Part shown: positions 6,672 to 13,502 of the stretch, piece by piece
How the letters are laid out: each line of letters starts with the position of its first letter
Numbering within the stretch: the stretch's first letter is position 1
Assembly (NCBI GenBank): GCA_030594905.1
Contig: JAUVEF010000011.1
Span: forward strand, 1 to 13,502
DNA from: Methanosarcinales archaeon
GTDB lineage: Archaea > Halobacteriota > Methanosarcinia > Methanosarcinales > Methanogasteraceae
DNA: 13,502 nt
Direction: 5' to 3'
Notes under the pieces: generated by a model
Told to the model about the DNA's origin: nothing
The model's input: the letters and a program-made list of their open reading frames with translations, nothing else
Databases searched by the model: none
Translations under genes and position numbers: made by a program

Positions 6672-7877
6672 ATGACCCCCACCCCCCTCGAAGACTGGAT
6701 CATCCAGCTCCGGCGCGAATTTCACAGGGAACCAGAACTGAGTTTCAAGGAATTTAAAACGCAGGAGAAGATCATAAAAGTCCTGAGCGACCTTGGTATC
6801 GAGTCAGAGAAGATCGCAGACACCGGCGTCATCGCAACGATCCACGGACGTGCGCCGCATCCATGCATCGCGCTCAGGAGCGATATTGATGCGCTTGAAG
6901 TGTTGGAAGAGCCGACCGAGCTGAACCGGGAGTATATATCAGAGAACGAGGGCATTATGCACGCCTGCGGGCACGATGGGCATATCGCGATGGTTCTTGG
7001 TGCCGCACGCGCACTTCAGGAGATGCACGACAGACTGCCAGGAAGCGTCAGACTAATCTTCCAGCCAGCCGAGGAACAGCCGCCCGGTGGCGCAGCGCGG
7101 GTGATTGCAGAGGGTGGGCTTGAAGGTGTGGACGCAATACTTGGGATGCATATATTCGGTTACATTGATCTTGGGCGGATCGCGCTTCGACCAGGTAGGT
7201 TCATGGCAAACTCAAACGTCTTCTCGATAAAGATCACCGGGAAAGGCGGGCACCATTCCACTCCCGCAGACTGCATCGACCCGATCCTGATCGCATCGGA
7301 TTTTATCAGTGCCATCGACACCCGGGTCAGGAGCAAAATCGATCCGGAAAGGTACGTTCTCGGAATCGGCAAGATACGCGGGGGTGCGCAGTTCAACAGG
7401 ACGCCGGATGAGGTGGATATACTCGGAAGCTTCCGCACGTTTGATGATCGCGACACAGAGACGATCGAGCGAACGATCGAAAAGACGCTCGACGCCCTGA
7501 TGGAGACGTACTGTAAGGGTGATACCGGATGTGTTGCTAACCTTCCTACATGCGACCTCGATGTACTCCATGGCTACCCGGTGCTCGTGAACGATAGCGC
7601 ATTTACAAAAGCCGTGATTGCCACACTTATGAAAACATTCCCGGATGTCGATTGTGACGCGGAACCGATCTTCGGAGCCGAGGATTTTGCATTTTACCTG
7701 GAGAAGGTGCCTGGCATATATCTCTTGCTCGGGACGCTGAACCTGCAAAAAGGGATCGTTGAGGGCAACCATTCGAGCAGGTTCGATATTGACGAGGATG
7801 TGCTCATGACCGGCACAGAGATTCTGCAAACGATCGTGCTTGACTTTCTCAATAGCCCGGAGGCATATCTGCAATGA
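6672..7877 (+). CDS. M20-family amidohydrolase/carboxypeptidase (N-acyl amino acid amidohydrolase type)
   Basis: The 401-residue protein is a dinuclear-metal peptidase/amidase of the M20D group, which includes hippurate hydrolase, N-acyl-amino-acid amidohydrolase, auxin-conjugate hydrolases and N-acetyl-diaminopimelate deacetylase. Visible motifs are LRREFHREPELSFKE near the start, ALRSDIDAL (67-75), the metal site HACGHDGH (97-104), QPAEEQ (131-136) with the catalytic Glu pair, His160 in GMHIFG, and NHSSRFDID (366-374, metal His367). A lid domain separates the two halves. I start at ATG 6672, which has AGAGG (6659-6663) eight bases upstream and fits the family's N-terminus; the frame is open back to 6546 but that stretch looks unlike protein. 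It overlaps the acetyltransferase gene by ATGA. The substrate is not predictable. Confidence 0.9.
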   Translation: MTPTPLEDWIIQLRREFHREPELSFKEFKTQEKIIKVLSDLGIESEKIADTGVIATIHGRAPHPCIALRSDIDALEVLEEPTELNREYISENEGIMHACGHDGHIAMVLGAARALQEMHDRLPGSVRLIFQPAEEQPPGGAARVIAEGGLEGVDAILGMHIFGYIDLGRIALRPGRFMANSNVFSIKITGKGGHHSTPADCIDPILIASDFISAIDTRVRSKIDPERYVLGIGKIRGGAQFNRTPDEVDILGSFRTFDDRDTETIERTIEKTLDALMETYCKGDTGCVANLPTCDLDVLHGYPVLVNDSAFTKAVIATLMKTFPDVDCDAEPIFGAEDFAFYLEKVPGIYLLLGTLNLQKGIVEGNHSSRFDIDEDVLMTGTEILQTIVLDFLNSPEAYLQ

Positions 7878-8326
7878 GAATCGGGGTATTTCATAGATCA
7901 ATGACCTCTGCGGTGAAGGAACTGGTTCTGGGCGTGCTGAGCGAAGAGGGTTTTGAGTACGACCCTGCAAAAGACTTTGATCTGGATAAGATCGAGGATT
8001 ATTACCTGCAAAACCGTGGAATATTTTACACCGGGGTCGTGGGCGGCACGATTGTGGGCACGAGTGCTGTGAGATGGATAGATCACAGGACGTGCGAGAT
8101 AAAGCGCATCTATGTAAGAAAAGACTTTAGAGGAAGAGGTTTTGGGAGCGCTCTCCTCATCCAGGCTTTAAAATTTGCAGAGGAGAACTATTCGACGGTT
8201 ATGCTCAAGACCGATACACGGCTAAAGGACGCAATCAACCTGTACCGAAGAAACGGGTTTTCGGTGATAAATGAGGAAGATGGGGTCATGTATTTTGAAA
8301 AAGCCGGTTTGGAGATAAGCTTATGA
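7874..8326 (+). CDS. GNAT-family N-acetyltransferase
   Basis: The 150-residue protein carries the GNAT acetyl-CoA site: the beta strand CEIKRIYVRKDF runs into the pyrophosphate loop RGRGFGSALL, followed by a helix (IQALKFAEEN), a strand with VMLKTD, and the closing LYRRNGFSV. It transfers an acetyl group from acetyl-CoA to an amine; the acceptor is unknown. It starts in the stop of the amidohydrolase (ATGA), and its own stop overlaps the next gene by the same ATGA. Coupling with an amidohydrolase of the N-acyl amino acid type could point to acylation and deacylation of a shared metabolite, but this is only suggested by position. Confidence 0.88.
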   Translation: MRIGVFHRSMTSAVKELVLGVLSEEGFEYDPAKDFDLDKIEDYYLQNRGIFYTGVVGGTIVGTSAVRWIDHRTCEIKRIYVRKDFRGRGFGSALLIQALKFAEENYSTVMLKTDTRLKDAINLYRRNGFSVINEEDGVMYFEKAGLEISL

Positions 8327-8652
8327 GAATCTGGGATATACCCCCCGAGAAATTATGCCGCAACCATCTGCTTGGCGAGCACAGGGAACTTCATGCGATG
8401 TGGTCGATAATAACCGGCAACAAGAAAGCGTATGCGAACCACCCTGAGACCCTGCGCTGGAAGGGGCGGTTAATGGCACTCTATCTGAGGCACGAGAAAC
8501 TGGTTGAGGAGATGACAAATCGGGGATACAAGCACCATACGCCCCTTGACGTGAAGCTTGCGACTGGAGAGGCTGAACAGACTGAATTTGTCACTCCGTA
8601 TGAGGAACAGGTCTGGATCCTCCGTGAACGGTGCTGCGAATGCGATGTTTGA
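8323..8652 (+). CDS. Pyrimidine-dimer DNA glycosylase/endonuclease V-like protein
   Basis: The 109-residue protein resembles the cellular members of the T4 endonuclease V family (Pyr_excise), which recognise UV-induced pyrimidine dimers and start base-excision repair. The core HLLGEHRELHAMW (15-27) lines up with HLMAEYRELPR of the phage enzyme; Glu22 would match the catalytic Glu23. The segment LRWKGRLMALYLRHEKLVEEM followed by RGYKHHTPLD (quoted in two parts) is the conserved helix and turn. It is shorter than the 138-residue phage protein. Residue 2 is Arg rather than the phage Thr, whose free amine does the chemistry after Met removal. The ATG overlaps the acetyltransferase stop. The product is cytosolic and DNA-acting by family; activity on dimers is inferred. 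Confidence 0.75.
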   Translation: MRIWDIPPEKLCRNHLLGEHRELHAMWSIITGNKKAYANHPETLRWKGRLMALYLRHEKLVEEMTNRGYKHHTPLDVKLATGEAEQTEFVTPYEEQVWILRERCCECDV

Positions 8653-8683
8653 GGGCGCGAGGCGCAAAGGCGCTCCGTCCAAA

Positions 8684-8725
8684 AATCCCGTATGTGTGTA
8701 GGTGAGGTGAAACAACTACGGGATT
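8684..8725. repeat. Perfect 9-base inverted repeat
   Basis: AATCCCGTA (8684-8692) is matched exactly by TACGGGATT (8717-8725), with a 24-base GT-rich loop that contains AGGTGAGGTGA. It lies 31 bases after the stop of the endonuclease V-like gene. It could be an RNA hairpin at the end of that operon or the ends of a small decayed element. No target-site duplication was evident. Confidence 0.5.
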
Positions 8726-8789
8726 GACACGATGATATAGAACAATTCAAATTTTTAAGTGTAATAAATAGGTTATGCGGGTGTAGATT

Positions 8790-8831
8790 CGTGTAATTCA
8801 CGATATTCGTGATTTTATCATGAATTACGCG
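8790..8831. repeat. 11-base inverted repeat with overlapping smaller palindrome
   Basis: CGTGTAATTCA (8790-8800) pairs with TGAATTACGCG (8821-8831), ten Watson-Crick pairs and one G-U. An alternative stem, TCACGA-TAT-TCGTGA (8798-8812), shares three bases with it, so the two folds compete. ATTCGTG occurs at 8787-8793 and 8806-8812, and its complement CACGAAT at 8845-8851. Confidence 0.5.
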
Positions 8832-8924
8832 TTTGAACGCATCCCACGAATTAAGTATCAACTGATTTGAAAAAGCTCGGGTTTGTGCTGGTGTGAAGTA
8901 TAGCGGCATCACAAATCCGATACG

Positions 8925-8932
8925 CTTAAAAT
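8925..8932 (+). promoter_or_regulatory. Candidate TATA box for the UDP-GlcNAc operon
   Basis: CTTAAAAT is followed about 25 bases later by the expected start of RNA near 8954. The ribosome site GGGTGA (8955-8960) would then be at the very 5' end of the message, five bases before the TTG start codon. Confidence 0.4.
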
Positions 8933-8965
8933 GAAAGCACTACAATAAATAAACGGGTGAATTGA

Positions 8966-10174
8966 TTGAAGGCAGTTATTCTTGCAGCTGGTGAAGGGAT
9001 GCGATGCAGACCACTGACGCTCACAAGATCAAAGGTAATGCTCAGGATCGCAAACAAACCGATGATTGAGTATGTGGTGCAGTCGCTTGCTGAGAGCGGC
9101 ATCACAGACATTCTCATGGTCGTGGGGTATGCAAAAGAGCGCATCATGAATTATTTCGGAAACGGAAAGGATTTTGGTGTGAATATCGAATATACAGAGC
9201 AGAAACATCAACTGGGCACAGCCCATGCCATAAAACAGGCGAAATATTCTGTGGACGACGAGTTTCTCGTATTAAATGGGGATAATCTTATCAGCGCAGA
9301 TACGATTGCCGATATTACGAAGAGACACACCGGTGGCACATCGATCCTGACAACGACCAGAAAAGCTACATCCGGGTACGCGCTGGTAATTGAGAGTGGC
9401 GGAGTGGTTAAAAAAATTGTTGAGGGGCAGATACTGAATAACGTCCACAACATCAACACAGGCATCTATATCTTTGATCAAACGATCTTCGATGCGATTG
9501 AGGAGACTCTGCAGGCTGATATCAGTGGTGTCAGTGAATTCGGGATCACGGATTCCATACAGCGGATGATCAATGCGGGCTACGCTGTGCATGCGCACCG
9601 GACCGACCACACATGGACCGATGTGATCCATTCATGGGACCTGCTTGGCGTGAATGCAATGATCCTTGAGGGCATGCCTGATTCGGCGCACGGGCTGGCA
9701 GACCGCAAAATCAATGATCGCGTGGTTGTAGGCAAGGATTCGGCGATCGGAGAGAACTCTTACGTAAAAGGTCCCGTTATAATCGGGAGAAACTGTGATA
9801 TCGGTCCGAATGTGGTCATCGCCCCGTCGACAAGCATCGGCGACAACGTCACGATTGAGCCATTCACATACATCAAGAACAGCGTGATCTTTGATGACGT
9901 GCACATCGGTTCGCACAGCGCCATAAAAAACACCGTCATCGGCGAGAACAATGTCATTAACAGTCATTTTGTCGTGGAGAGCAGAAGGGATCTGACCGTG
10001 GAACTGGAACGGAAGCTGTACCATGCAGACGAACTCGGCACCGTGATTGGGGATGCTGGCACTATCGGTTGCGATGTCGCGGTAACAGCGGGTGCGCTGA
10101 TCGGGGTAGAGTGCCGGATCGAAGCAGGCACTGTTGTGAGAAAACAGATACCAAGTCATGCGCTGGTGGTATAA
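8966..10174 (+). CDS. GlmU-like bifunctional sugar-1-phosphate nucleotidylyltransferase/acetyltransferase, copy 1
   Basis: The 402-residue protein has an N-terminal nucleotidyltransferase (1 to about 235) and a C-terminal left-handed beta-helix of hexapeptide repeats (about 250-395), the layout of archaeal GlmU. Such enzymes acetylate glucosamine-1-P and then transfer UMP to give UDP-GlcNAc. Visible sites are LAAGEGMRCRPLT (6-18), GTAHA (84-88), NGDN (104-107) and NTGIYIF. The signature departs from the usual [10 protein letters not shown]...PKVMLP: Met12 replaces Thr, Cys14 replaces Met, Ser22 replaces Pro and Arg27 replaces Pro. A second copy at 13408 is canonical at all four. The helix part looks intact (HIGSHSAIKNTVIGEN). 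The start is TTG at 8966 after GGGTGA. Exact sugar and nucleotide are inferred from the operon. Confidence 0.85.
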   Translation: MKAVILAAGEGMRCRPLTLTRSKVMLRIANKPMIEYVVQSLAESGITDILMVVGYAKERIMNYFGNGKDFGVNIEYTEQKHQLGTAHAIKQAKYSVDDEFLVLNGDNLISADTIADITKRHTGGTSILTTTRKATSGYALVIESGGVVKKIVEGQILNNVHNINTGIYIFDQTIFDAIEETLQADISGVSEFGITDSIQRMINAGYAVHAHRTDHTWTDVIHSWDLLGVNAMILEGMPDSAHGLADRKINDRVVVGKDSAIGENSYVKGPVIIGRNCDIGPNVVIAPSTSIGDNVTIEPFTYIKNSVIFDDVHIGSHSAIKNTVIGENNVINSHFVVESRRDLTVELERKLYHADELGTVIGDAGTIGCDVAVTAGALIGVECRIEAGTVVRKQIPSHALVV

Positions 10175-10267
10175 ATGTGCGGCACAATTTTTCCAGAGAA
10201 AAAATTGGATGTTGTCCGGCGTTCCGCTACATTCCAACCGGACTATCAGAGCATGGTGGTGATCTGA
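10175..10267 (+). CDS. Unrecognised 30-codon ORF beginning MCG between glmU and glmS
   Basis: This frame fills the glmU-glmS gap almost exactly. Its ATG follows the glmU TAA with no gap, and its TGA (10265-10267) ends one base before the glmS ATG. A GGTGG just before the start could act as a ribosome site, and its last codons (ATGGTGGTGATC) contain the glmS ribosome site. The peptide begins MCGTIFPEKKL, sharing Met-Cys-Gly with GlmS, where Cys2 is the glutaminase nucleophile; the rest is not a glutaminase domain. It could be a coupling peptide, a remnant of a duplicated glmS start, or chance. I do not recognise it. Confidence 0.35.
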   Translation: MCGTIFPEKKLDVVRRSATFQPDYQSMVVI

Positions 10268-10268
10268 T

Positions 10269-12062
10269 ATGTGTGGCATTGTTGGGTATATGGGCAAATC
10301 CAAAGCCATGCCGGTTCTCTTTGACCTCCTGCGACGTCTTGAGTATCGGGGATACGATTCTGCCGGCATTGCCATCCTGAACGGAAGCATCCGGACCTCT
10401 AAAGCGAAGGGGCGCGTTGATAACCTGATATCGATCACTCCTGAGATCATGGGCTGCACCGGCATCGGGCACACCAGGTGGGCGACGCATGGGAAACCGT
10501 CGGCTGAGAATGCACATCCGCACTGCAACTGCAAGGACAGTATCGCTGTTGTCCATAACGGAATCATTGAGAATTACATAGAACTTAAAGACAAGTTAAT
10601 CGATTCAGGGCACAAATTCAGGTCAGAAACCGACTCTGAAGTACTTCCACACCTGATCGAGGAATATTACGATGGCAATCTTGAATCATCGGTGCGAAAC
10701 GCATTGTCGATGGTTCGTGGGTCGTATGCGATCGCGGTGGTCAGTACCGATGAGCCGGACCGGATCGTAATCGCACGTAAGGACAGTCCGCTCGTCGTCG
10801 GGCTTGGCAGCAACGGACATTTCGTTGCATCCGATGTTGCCGCCATCCTGAAACACACGAAAGACGTGATTTTCATGGACGATGGCGAGATCGGTGTGAT
10901 AGATGGGAGTGGAGTTAAATTTACGACCTTAGGCGGAGGTTCTGTCGAAAAAAAGATCGAAACAATAGACTGGGATCCTGAATCGGCAGAGAAGAGTGGG
11001 TATGAGCATTTCATGCTAAAAGAGATATTTGAACAGCCAGCCGTCATTCGGGAGACACTTTCAGGACGAATATCGTCAGACGGGATCAATCTCGATGCGG
11101 CGCTGCCGAATGTGAGGCGAATCGTTATCCTTGCCTGCGGGACATCATACCATGCAGGACTCTTCGGAAGGTATGTAATCGAGCGGTTTGCCCGCATCCC
11201 CGTCGATGTCGAGATCGCGTCCGAGTTCAGGTACATCGATCCGATCATCGACTGTGGCGACCTCGTGATAGCGATCACACAGTCAGGAGAGACTGCTGAT
11301 ACGCTTGCGGCGATCAGGGAGGCGGGATCAAGGGGCAGCCAGAAACTCGGGATCGTCAATATGCTTGGCAGCAGTATAACACGGGAATGCCAGTGCATAC
11401 ATACGAGAGCCGGACCAGAGATTGGGGTTGCTGCCACCAAGTCATTCACATCACAGCTTTTGGTGTTGCTGCTTATCGCAATCCGGCTCGGGAGCGAGCG
11501 GCGGATGATCACGACTGCGGAGATGAATGATCTTGCCTCCGGACTGCGGCAGATTAGTGGCAATATCCAGCGCGTGCTAAATGATGCGCCCCGGACGCGC
11601 GAATGCGCGAAGTTGTTTGCAGGCGCCGCTCAGTTCATGTTCATGGGCCGGGGCGCAAACTACCCATGTGCGCTTGAAGGCGCGCTGAAACTAAAGGAGA
11701 TATCCTATATCCCGGCAGAGGGATTTGCCGCTGGCGAACTTAAGCACGGTCCGCTTGCACTGATCTATGACGGGATTCCGGTGGTCGCGATCGCCACAAA
11801 GGATAGTGTGTATAAGAAGATGCTCGGCAACATCAAGGAGGTGAAGGCGAGGGGTGCTACGGTCATTGGCATCGCAAACGAGAGCGACACCGAGATCGAG
11901 CGATACGTGGATTATGTGCTCCGTGTGCCCGACGCCGACCCCTGGATCGCACCGATACTCTCGTCTGTCGTGCTCCAGTTATTCGCATACTATGTCGCAC
12001 ATTACAGAGGATGCGAGATCGACAAGCCGAGAAATCTTGCAAAGAGTGTTACGGTTGAGTGA
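10269..12062 (+). CDS. glmS: Glutamine--fructose-6-phosphate aminotransferase (isomerizing)
   Basis: GlmS makes glucosamine-6-phosphate from fructose-6-phosphate and glutamine, the entry step to UDP-GlcNAc. The 597-residue protein has a class II glutaminase domain with catalytic Cys2 (MCGIVGY), RGYDSAG (27-33), GHTRWATHG (67-75), HNGIIENY (96-103) and SETDSEV (119-125). Two SIS sugar-isomerase domains follow, with ACGTSYHAG, ITQSGETADT, GPEIGVAATKSFTSQ, and GRGANYPCALEGALKLKE leading into AEGFAAGELKHGP. It ends in the standard PRNLAKSVTVE. Length and motifs are normal. The ATG at 10269 is preceded by GGTGGTGAT. It is followed by glmM after four bases. Confidence 0.97.
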   Translation: MCGIVGYMGKSKAMPVLFDLLRRLEYRGYDSAGIAILNGSIRTSKAKGRVDNLISITPEIMGCTGIGHTRWATHGKPSAENAHPHCNCKDSIAVVHNGIIENYIELKDKLIDSGHKFRSETDSEVLPHLIEEYYDGNLESSVRNALSMVRGSYAIAVVSTDEPDRIVIARKDSPLVVGLGSNGHFVASDVAAILKHTKDVIFMDDGEIGVIDGSGVKFTTLGGGSVEKKIETIDWDPESAEKSGYEHFMLKEIFEQPAVIRETLSGRISSDGINLDAALPNVRRIVILACGTSYHAGLFGRYVIERFARIPVDVEIASEFRYIDPIIDCGDLVIAITQSGETADTLAAIREAGSRGSQKLGIVNMLGSSITRECQCIHTRAGPEIGVAATKSFTSQLLVLLLIAIRLGSERRMITTAEMNDLASGLRQISGNIQRVLNDAPRTRECAKLFAGAAQFMFMGRGANYPCALEGALKLKEISYIPAEGFAAGELKHGPLALIYDGIPVVAIATKDSVYKKMLGNIKEVKARGATVIGIANESDTEIERYVDYVLRVPDADPWIAPILSSVVLQLFAYYVAHYRGCEIDKPRNLAKSVTVE

Positions 12063-12066
12063 TATC

Positions 12067-13407
12067 ATGAAATTCGGATCGAGCGGGATACGTGGAGTCG
12101 TAAATACTGAGATTACCTCTGAATCGGCATTGTGCATCGGGCGGGCAGTGGGATCTGAGTACCACAACGTGGTGGTCGGCAGGGACCCGAGAACATCGTC
12201 AGAGATGATTGAATACGCGGTGATTTCGGGACTGCTCTCGATGGGATGCCAGATTACGCGCGTAGGCATGGTTGCAACGCCGACGCTTGCTTACGCGGCA
12301 AGGAACCATGACTGCGGGGTCATGATCACCGCGTCACACAATCCGCCGGAATATGCCGGAGTCAAGCTCTTCAACCCGGATGGGATGGCGTTTGACTCGA
12401 GGCAGCAGGAATCGATCGAACGATCACTTGAAGAGTCAGTCGGCGGCGGACATTCCAAACTAACACCGTTAACATCGTGGGACTGCATTAATCCAGTTAG
12501 AACTGACAAAAACGCCGTCTCTGACCACATATCGATGATTCTCTCCCGTACCAAAATCAAAAAGCCGATGTCGGTGGTGGTTGATTGTGGGTGCGGCGCA
12601 GCATCCATGACGACGCCGTATCTGCTCAGGGAACTGGGATGCGACGTGATCACGTTAAACAGCCAGCCCGACGGGTTTTTCCCAGGTCGCAGTTCTGAGC
12701 CCAAAGAAGAACATCTCAAGGTCTTGCGGTCGGTTGTGCGGGAGGTACATGCAGATATCGGGATCGCACACGACGGCGATGCTGACCGGATGGTTGCAGT
12801 TGACGACACCGGGCGGTTCGTGAGCAACGACAAGCTTCTCGCGTTCTTCGGAATGCGTGAGGCAGAGCGATCGATGGTCGTGCCTGTTGATACGTCCATG
12901 TTAATCGACGCGGTGCTGCCCGGCGTTACGATAACCCGGACTCGTGTCGGCGATGTGTATGTTGCAGAGGCGATAAAGCGAACCCGGGCGGACTTTGGCG
13001 GCGAAGCGAGTGGAACATGGATATTTCCGAATGTCTCGTACTGTCCGGACGGCATCTATGCCGCAGCCAGGCTCATTGAGATGATCAGCACGGAAGAGGG
13101 GCTATTCAGCGATCACATCTCAGCGCTACCTACGTACGAGATAAAACGTGGGGCACTGCCAATACCCCATCGCGATGGCTCAGGCGATGGGGGAGTTATG
13201 AGCCGGATCGAGGAAGAACTACGCACGGTTCCCGGGTTTACTGACATTAACACGCTTGACGGGGTCAGAATCGCGCTTGATGATGCTTGGGCGCTTGTCA
13301 GACCCTCAGGCACCGAACCCCTGATCCGGATTACGGTCGAAGGTGAGACAAAAGCCGTGGTCGATAGGCTGTATCTGCATATAGAAAAAATGATAAAGGA
13401 GCTCTAA
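12067..13407 (+). CDS. glmM: Phosphoglucosamine mutase (phosphohexomutase family)
   Basis: The 446-residue enzyme interconverts glucosamine-6-P and glucosamine-1-P through a phosphoserine. Motifs occur in family order: FGSSGIRG (3-10), TASHNP with the phosphoserine Ser90 (88-93), the magnesium loop DGDADR (236-241), the sugar loop GGEASG (311-316) and the phosphate loop RPSGTEP (412-418). I start at ATG 12067, four bases after the glmS stop, with GAGTGA upstream; the frame is open further upstream, but that part lies inside glmS in another phase and the N-terminal FGSSGIRG fixes the start. Family members also act as phosphomannomutases; the position between glmS and a GlmU-like gene supports glucosamine. 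The stop TAA touches the ATG of the next gene. Confidence 0.93.
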   Translation: MKFGSSGIRGVVNTEITSESALCIGRAVGSEYHNVVVGRDPRTSSEMIEYAVISGLLSMGCQITRVGMVATPTLAYAARNHDCGVMITASHNPPEYAGVKLFNPDGMAFDSRQQESIERSLEESVGGGHSKLTPLTSWDCINPVRTDKNAVSDHISMILSRTKIKKPMSVVVDCGCGAASMTTPYLLRELGCDVITLNSQPDGFFPGRSSEPKEEHLKVLRSVVREVHADIGIAHDGDADRMVAVDDTGRFVSNDKLLAFFGMREAERSMVVPVDTSMLIDAVLPGVTITRTRVGDVYVAEAIKRTRADFGGEASGTWIFPNVSYCPDGIYAAARLIEMISTEEGLFSDHISALPTYEIKRGALPIPHRDGSGDGGVMSRIEEELRTVPGFTDINTLDGVRIALDDAWALVRPSGTEPLIRITVEGETKAVVDRLYLHIEKMIKEL

Positions 13408-13502
13408 ATGAAAGCAGTGATCCTTGCAGCAGGTGAAGGCACGAGAATGCGCCCGCTGACCGCAACTTGCCCCAAGGTGATGCTTCCTGTTGCAAACAGA
13501 CC
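13408..13502 (+). CDS. GlmU-like nucleotidylyltransferase, copy 2, N-terminus only
   Basis: Thirty-one codons are visible before the window ends. They read [18 protein letters not shown], then [13 protein letters not shown], the full canonical nucleotidyltransferase signature with the nucleotide-binding [10 protein letters not shown] loop and PKVMLP. The ATG follows the glmM TAA with no spacer, and AGGAG (13397-13401) gives a good ribosome site. Protein and DNA closely resemble the start of copy 1 at 8966, so the two are paralogs at either end of glmS-glmM. Whether it has a beta-helix acetyltransferase part cannot be seen. Confidence 0.85.
   Translation, partial: MKAVILAAGEGTRMRPLTATCPKVMLPVANR

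Larger units (their letters stand above)
8653..8965. other. Intergenic region with inverted repeats ahead of the UDP-GlcNAc operon
   Basis: No gene was found in these 313 bases. From left to right they contain three GGCGC words (8654, 8661, 8669), a perfect 9-base inverted repeat (8684-8725), an AT-rich stretch near 8745-8770, an ATTCGTG/CACGAAT-rich inverted-repeat block (8786-8852), and a TATA-like box with ribosome site for the first GlmU-like gene. The left part may serve as the 3' end of the preceding operon. The degenerate GGCGC and ATTCGTG words look like dispersed intergenic repeats. Confidence 0.6.

Noticed and set aside
7212..7970. A 252-codon open frame on the minus strand
   Set aside because: It is antisense to the M20 amidohydrolase, whose catalytic motifs are complete; the antisense product resembles nothing.
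8684..8725. Terminal inverted repeats of an insertion sequence
   Set aside because: The repeats are only 9 bases with a 24-base interior, with no transposase and no visible target duplication.
9632..10567. A 311-codon open frame on the minus strand
   Set aside because: It lies antisense to the GlmU-like gene, the gap and glmS, all with clear family motifs. Its translation shows no recognisable domain.
10667..11563. A 298-codon open frame on the minus strand
   Set aside because: It is antisense to the middle of glmS, with a serine-rich, low-information translation typical of shadow frames.
11854..12066. Upstream extension of the glmM frame
   Set aside because: It lies inside glmS in another phase, and the family N-terminus FGSSGIRG begins right after the ATG at 12067.

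Overview
The window looks like chromosomal DNA of a euryarchaeon of the Methanomicrobia/Halobacteriota type. The evidence is: an archaeosortase next to a short archaeal-type (archaetidyl/phosphatidyl)serine decarboxylase, an archaeal pyrB-pyrI pair, a homoaconitase-type small subunit of the kind used to make coenzyme B, an archaeal GlmS/GlmM/GlmU set, TATA-like boxes upstream of genes, and GGTGA/GAGG-type Shine-Dalgarno sites with frequent GTG/TTG starts. The coenzyme B signature together with a b-type cytochrome suggests a cytochrome-bearing methanogen or an anaerobic methane/alkane oxidiser. That placement is inference; no mcr or other diagnostic gene is in view.

Left part (1-4333, minus strand). 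Read right to left: scpB (chromosome condensation), a 344-base gene-poor region, then pyrB-pyrI (aspartate transcarbamoylase), artA (archaeosortase), psd/asd (serine-lipid decarboxylase) and the first codons of one more gene, probably the serine-lipid synthase. pyrB/pyrI, artA/psd and psd/next gene overlap by 1-8 bases. The artA-psd-(pssA) block fits a known link in haloarchaea between archaetidylethanolamine synthesis and archaeosortase-dependent lipid anchoring of surface proteins.

Middle part (4334-8652, plus strand). A divergent promoter region leads into a membrane cytochrome b, which overlaps a single 414-codon gene in which a homoaconitase-type small subunit is fused to a SAM-dependent methyltransferase. 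After a 122-base gap come three overlapping genes: an M20 amidohydrolase, a GNAT acetyltransferase and a small T4-endonuclease-V-like pyrimidine-dimer glycosylase.

Right part (8653-13502, plus strand). A 313-base intergenic region rich in inverted repeats precedes a UDP-GlcNAc operon: GlmU-like protein (copy 1, with an altered nucleotidyltransferase signature), a 30-codon unrecognised ORF starting MCG, glmS, glmM, and the first 31 codons of a second GlmU-like gene with a canonical signature. The genes sit 0-4 bases apart. GlmS makes glucosamine-6-P, GlmM converts it to glucosamine-1-P, and GlmU-type enzymes acetylate and uridylylate it to UDP-GlcNAc for surface glycans.

The strongest candidates for something undescribed are the HacB-methyltransferase fusion coupled to an orphan cytochrome b, the long uncharacterised C-terminal half of ScpB, and the unequal GlmU pair with the tiny MCG ORF between glmU and glmS. 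No tRNA, rRNA, CRISPR array, transposase or phage gene was seen.
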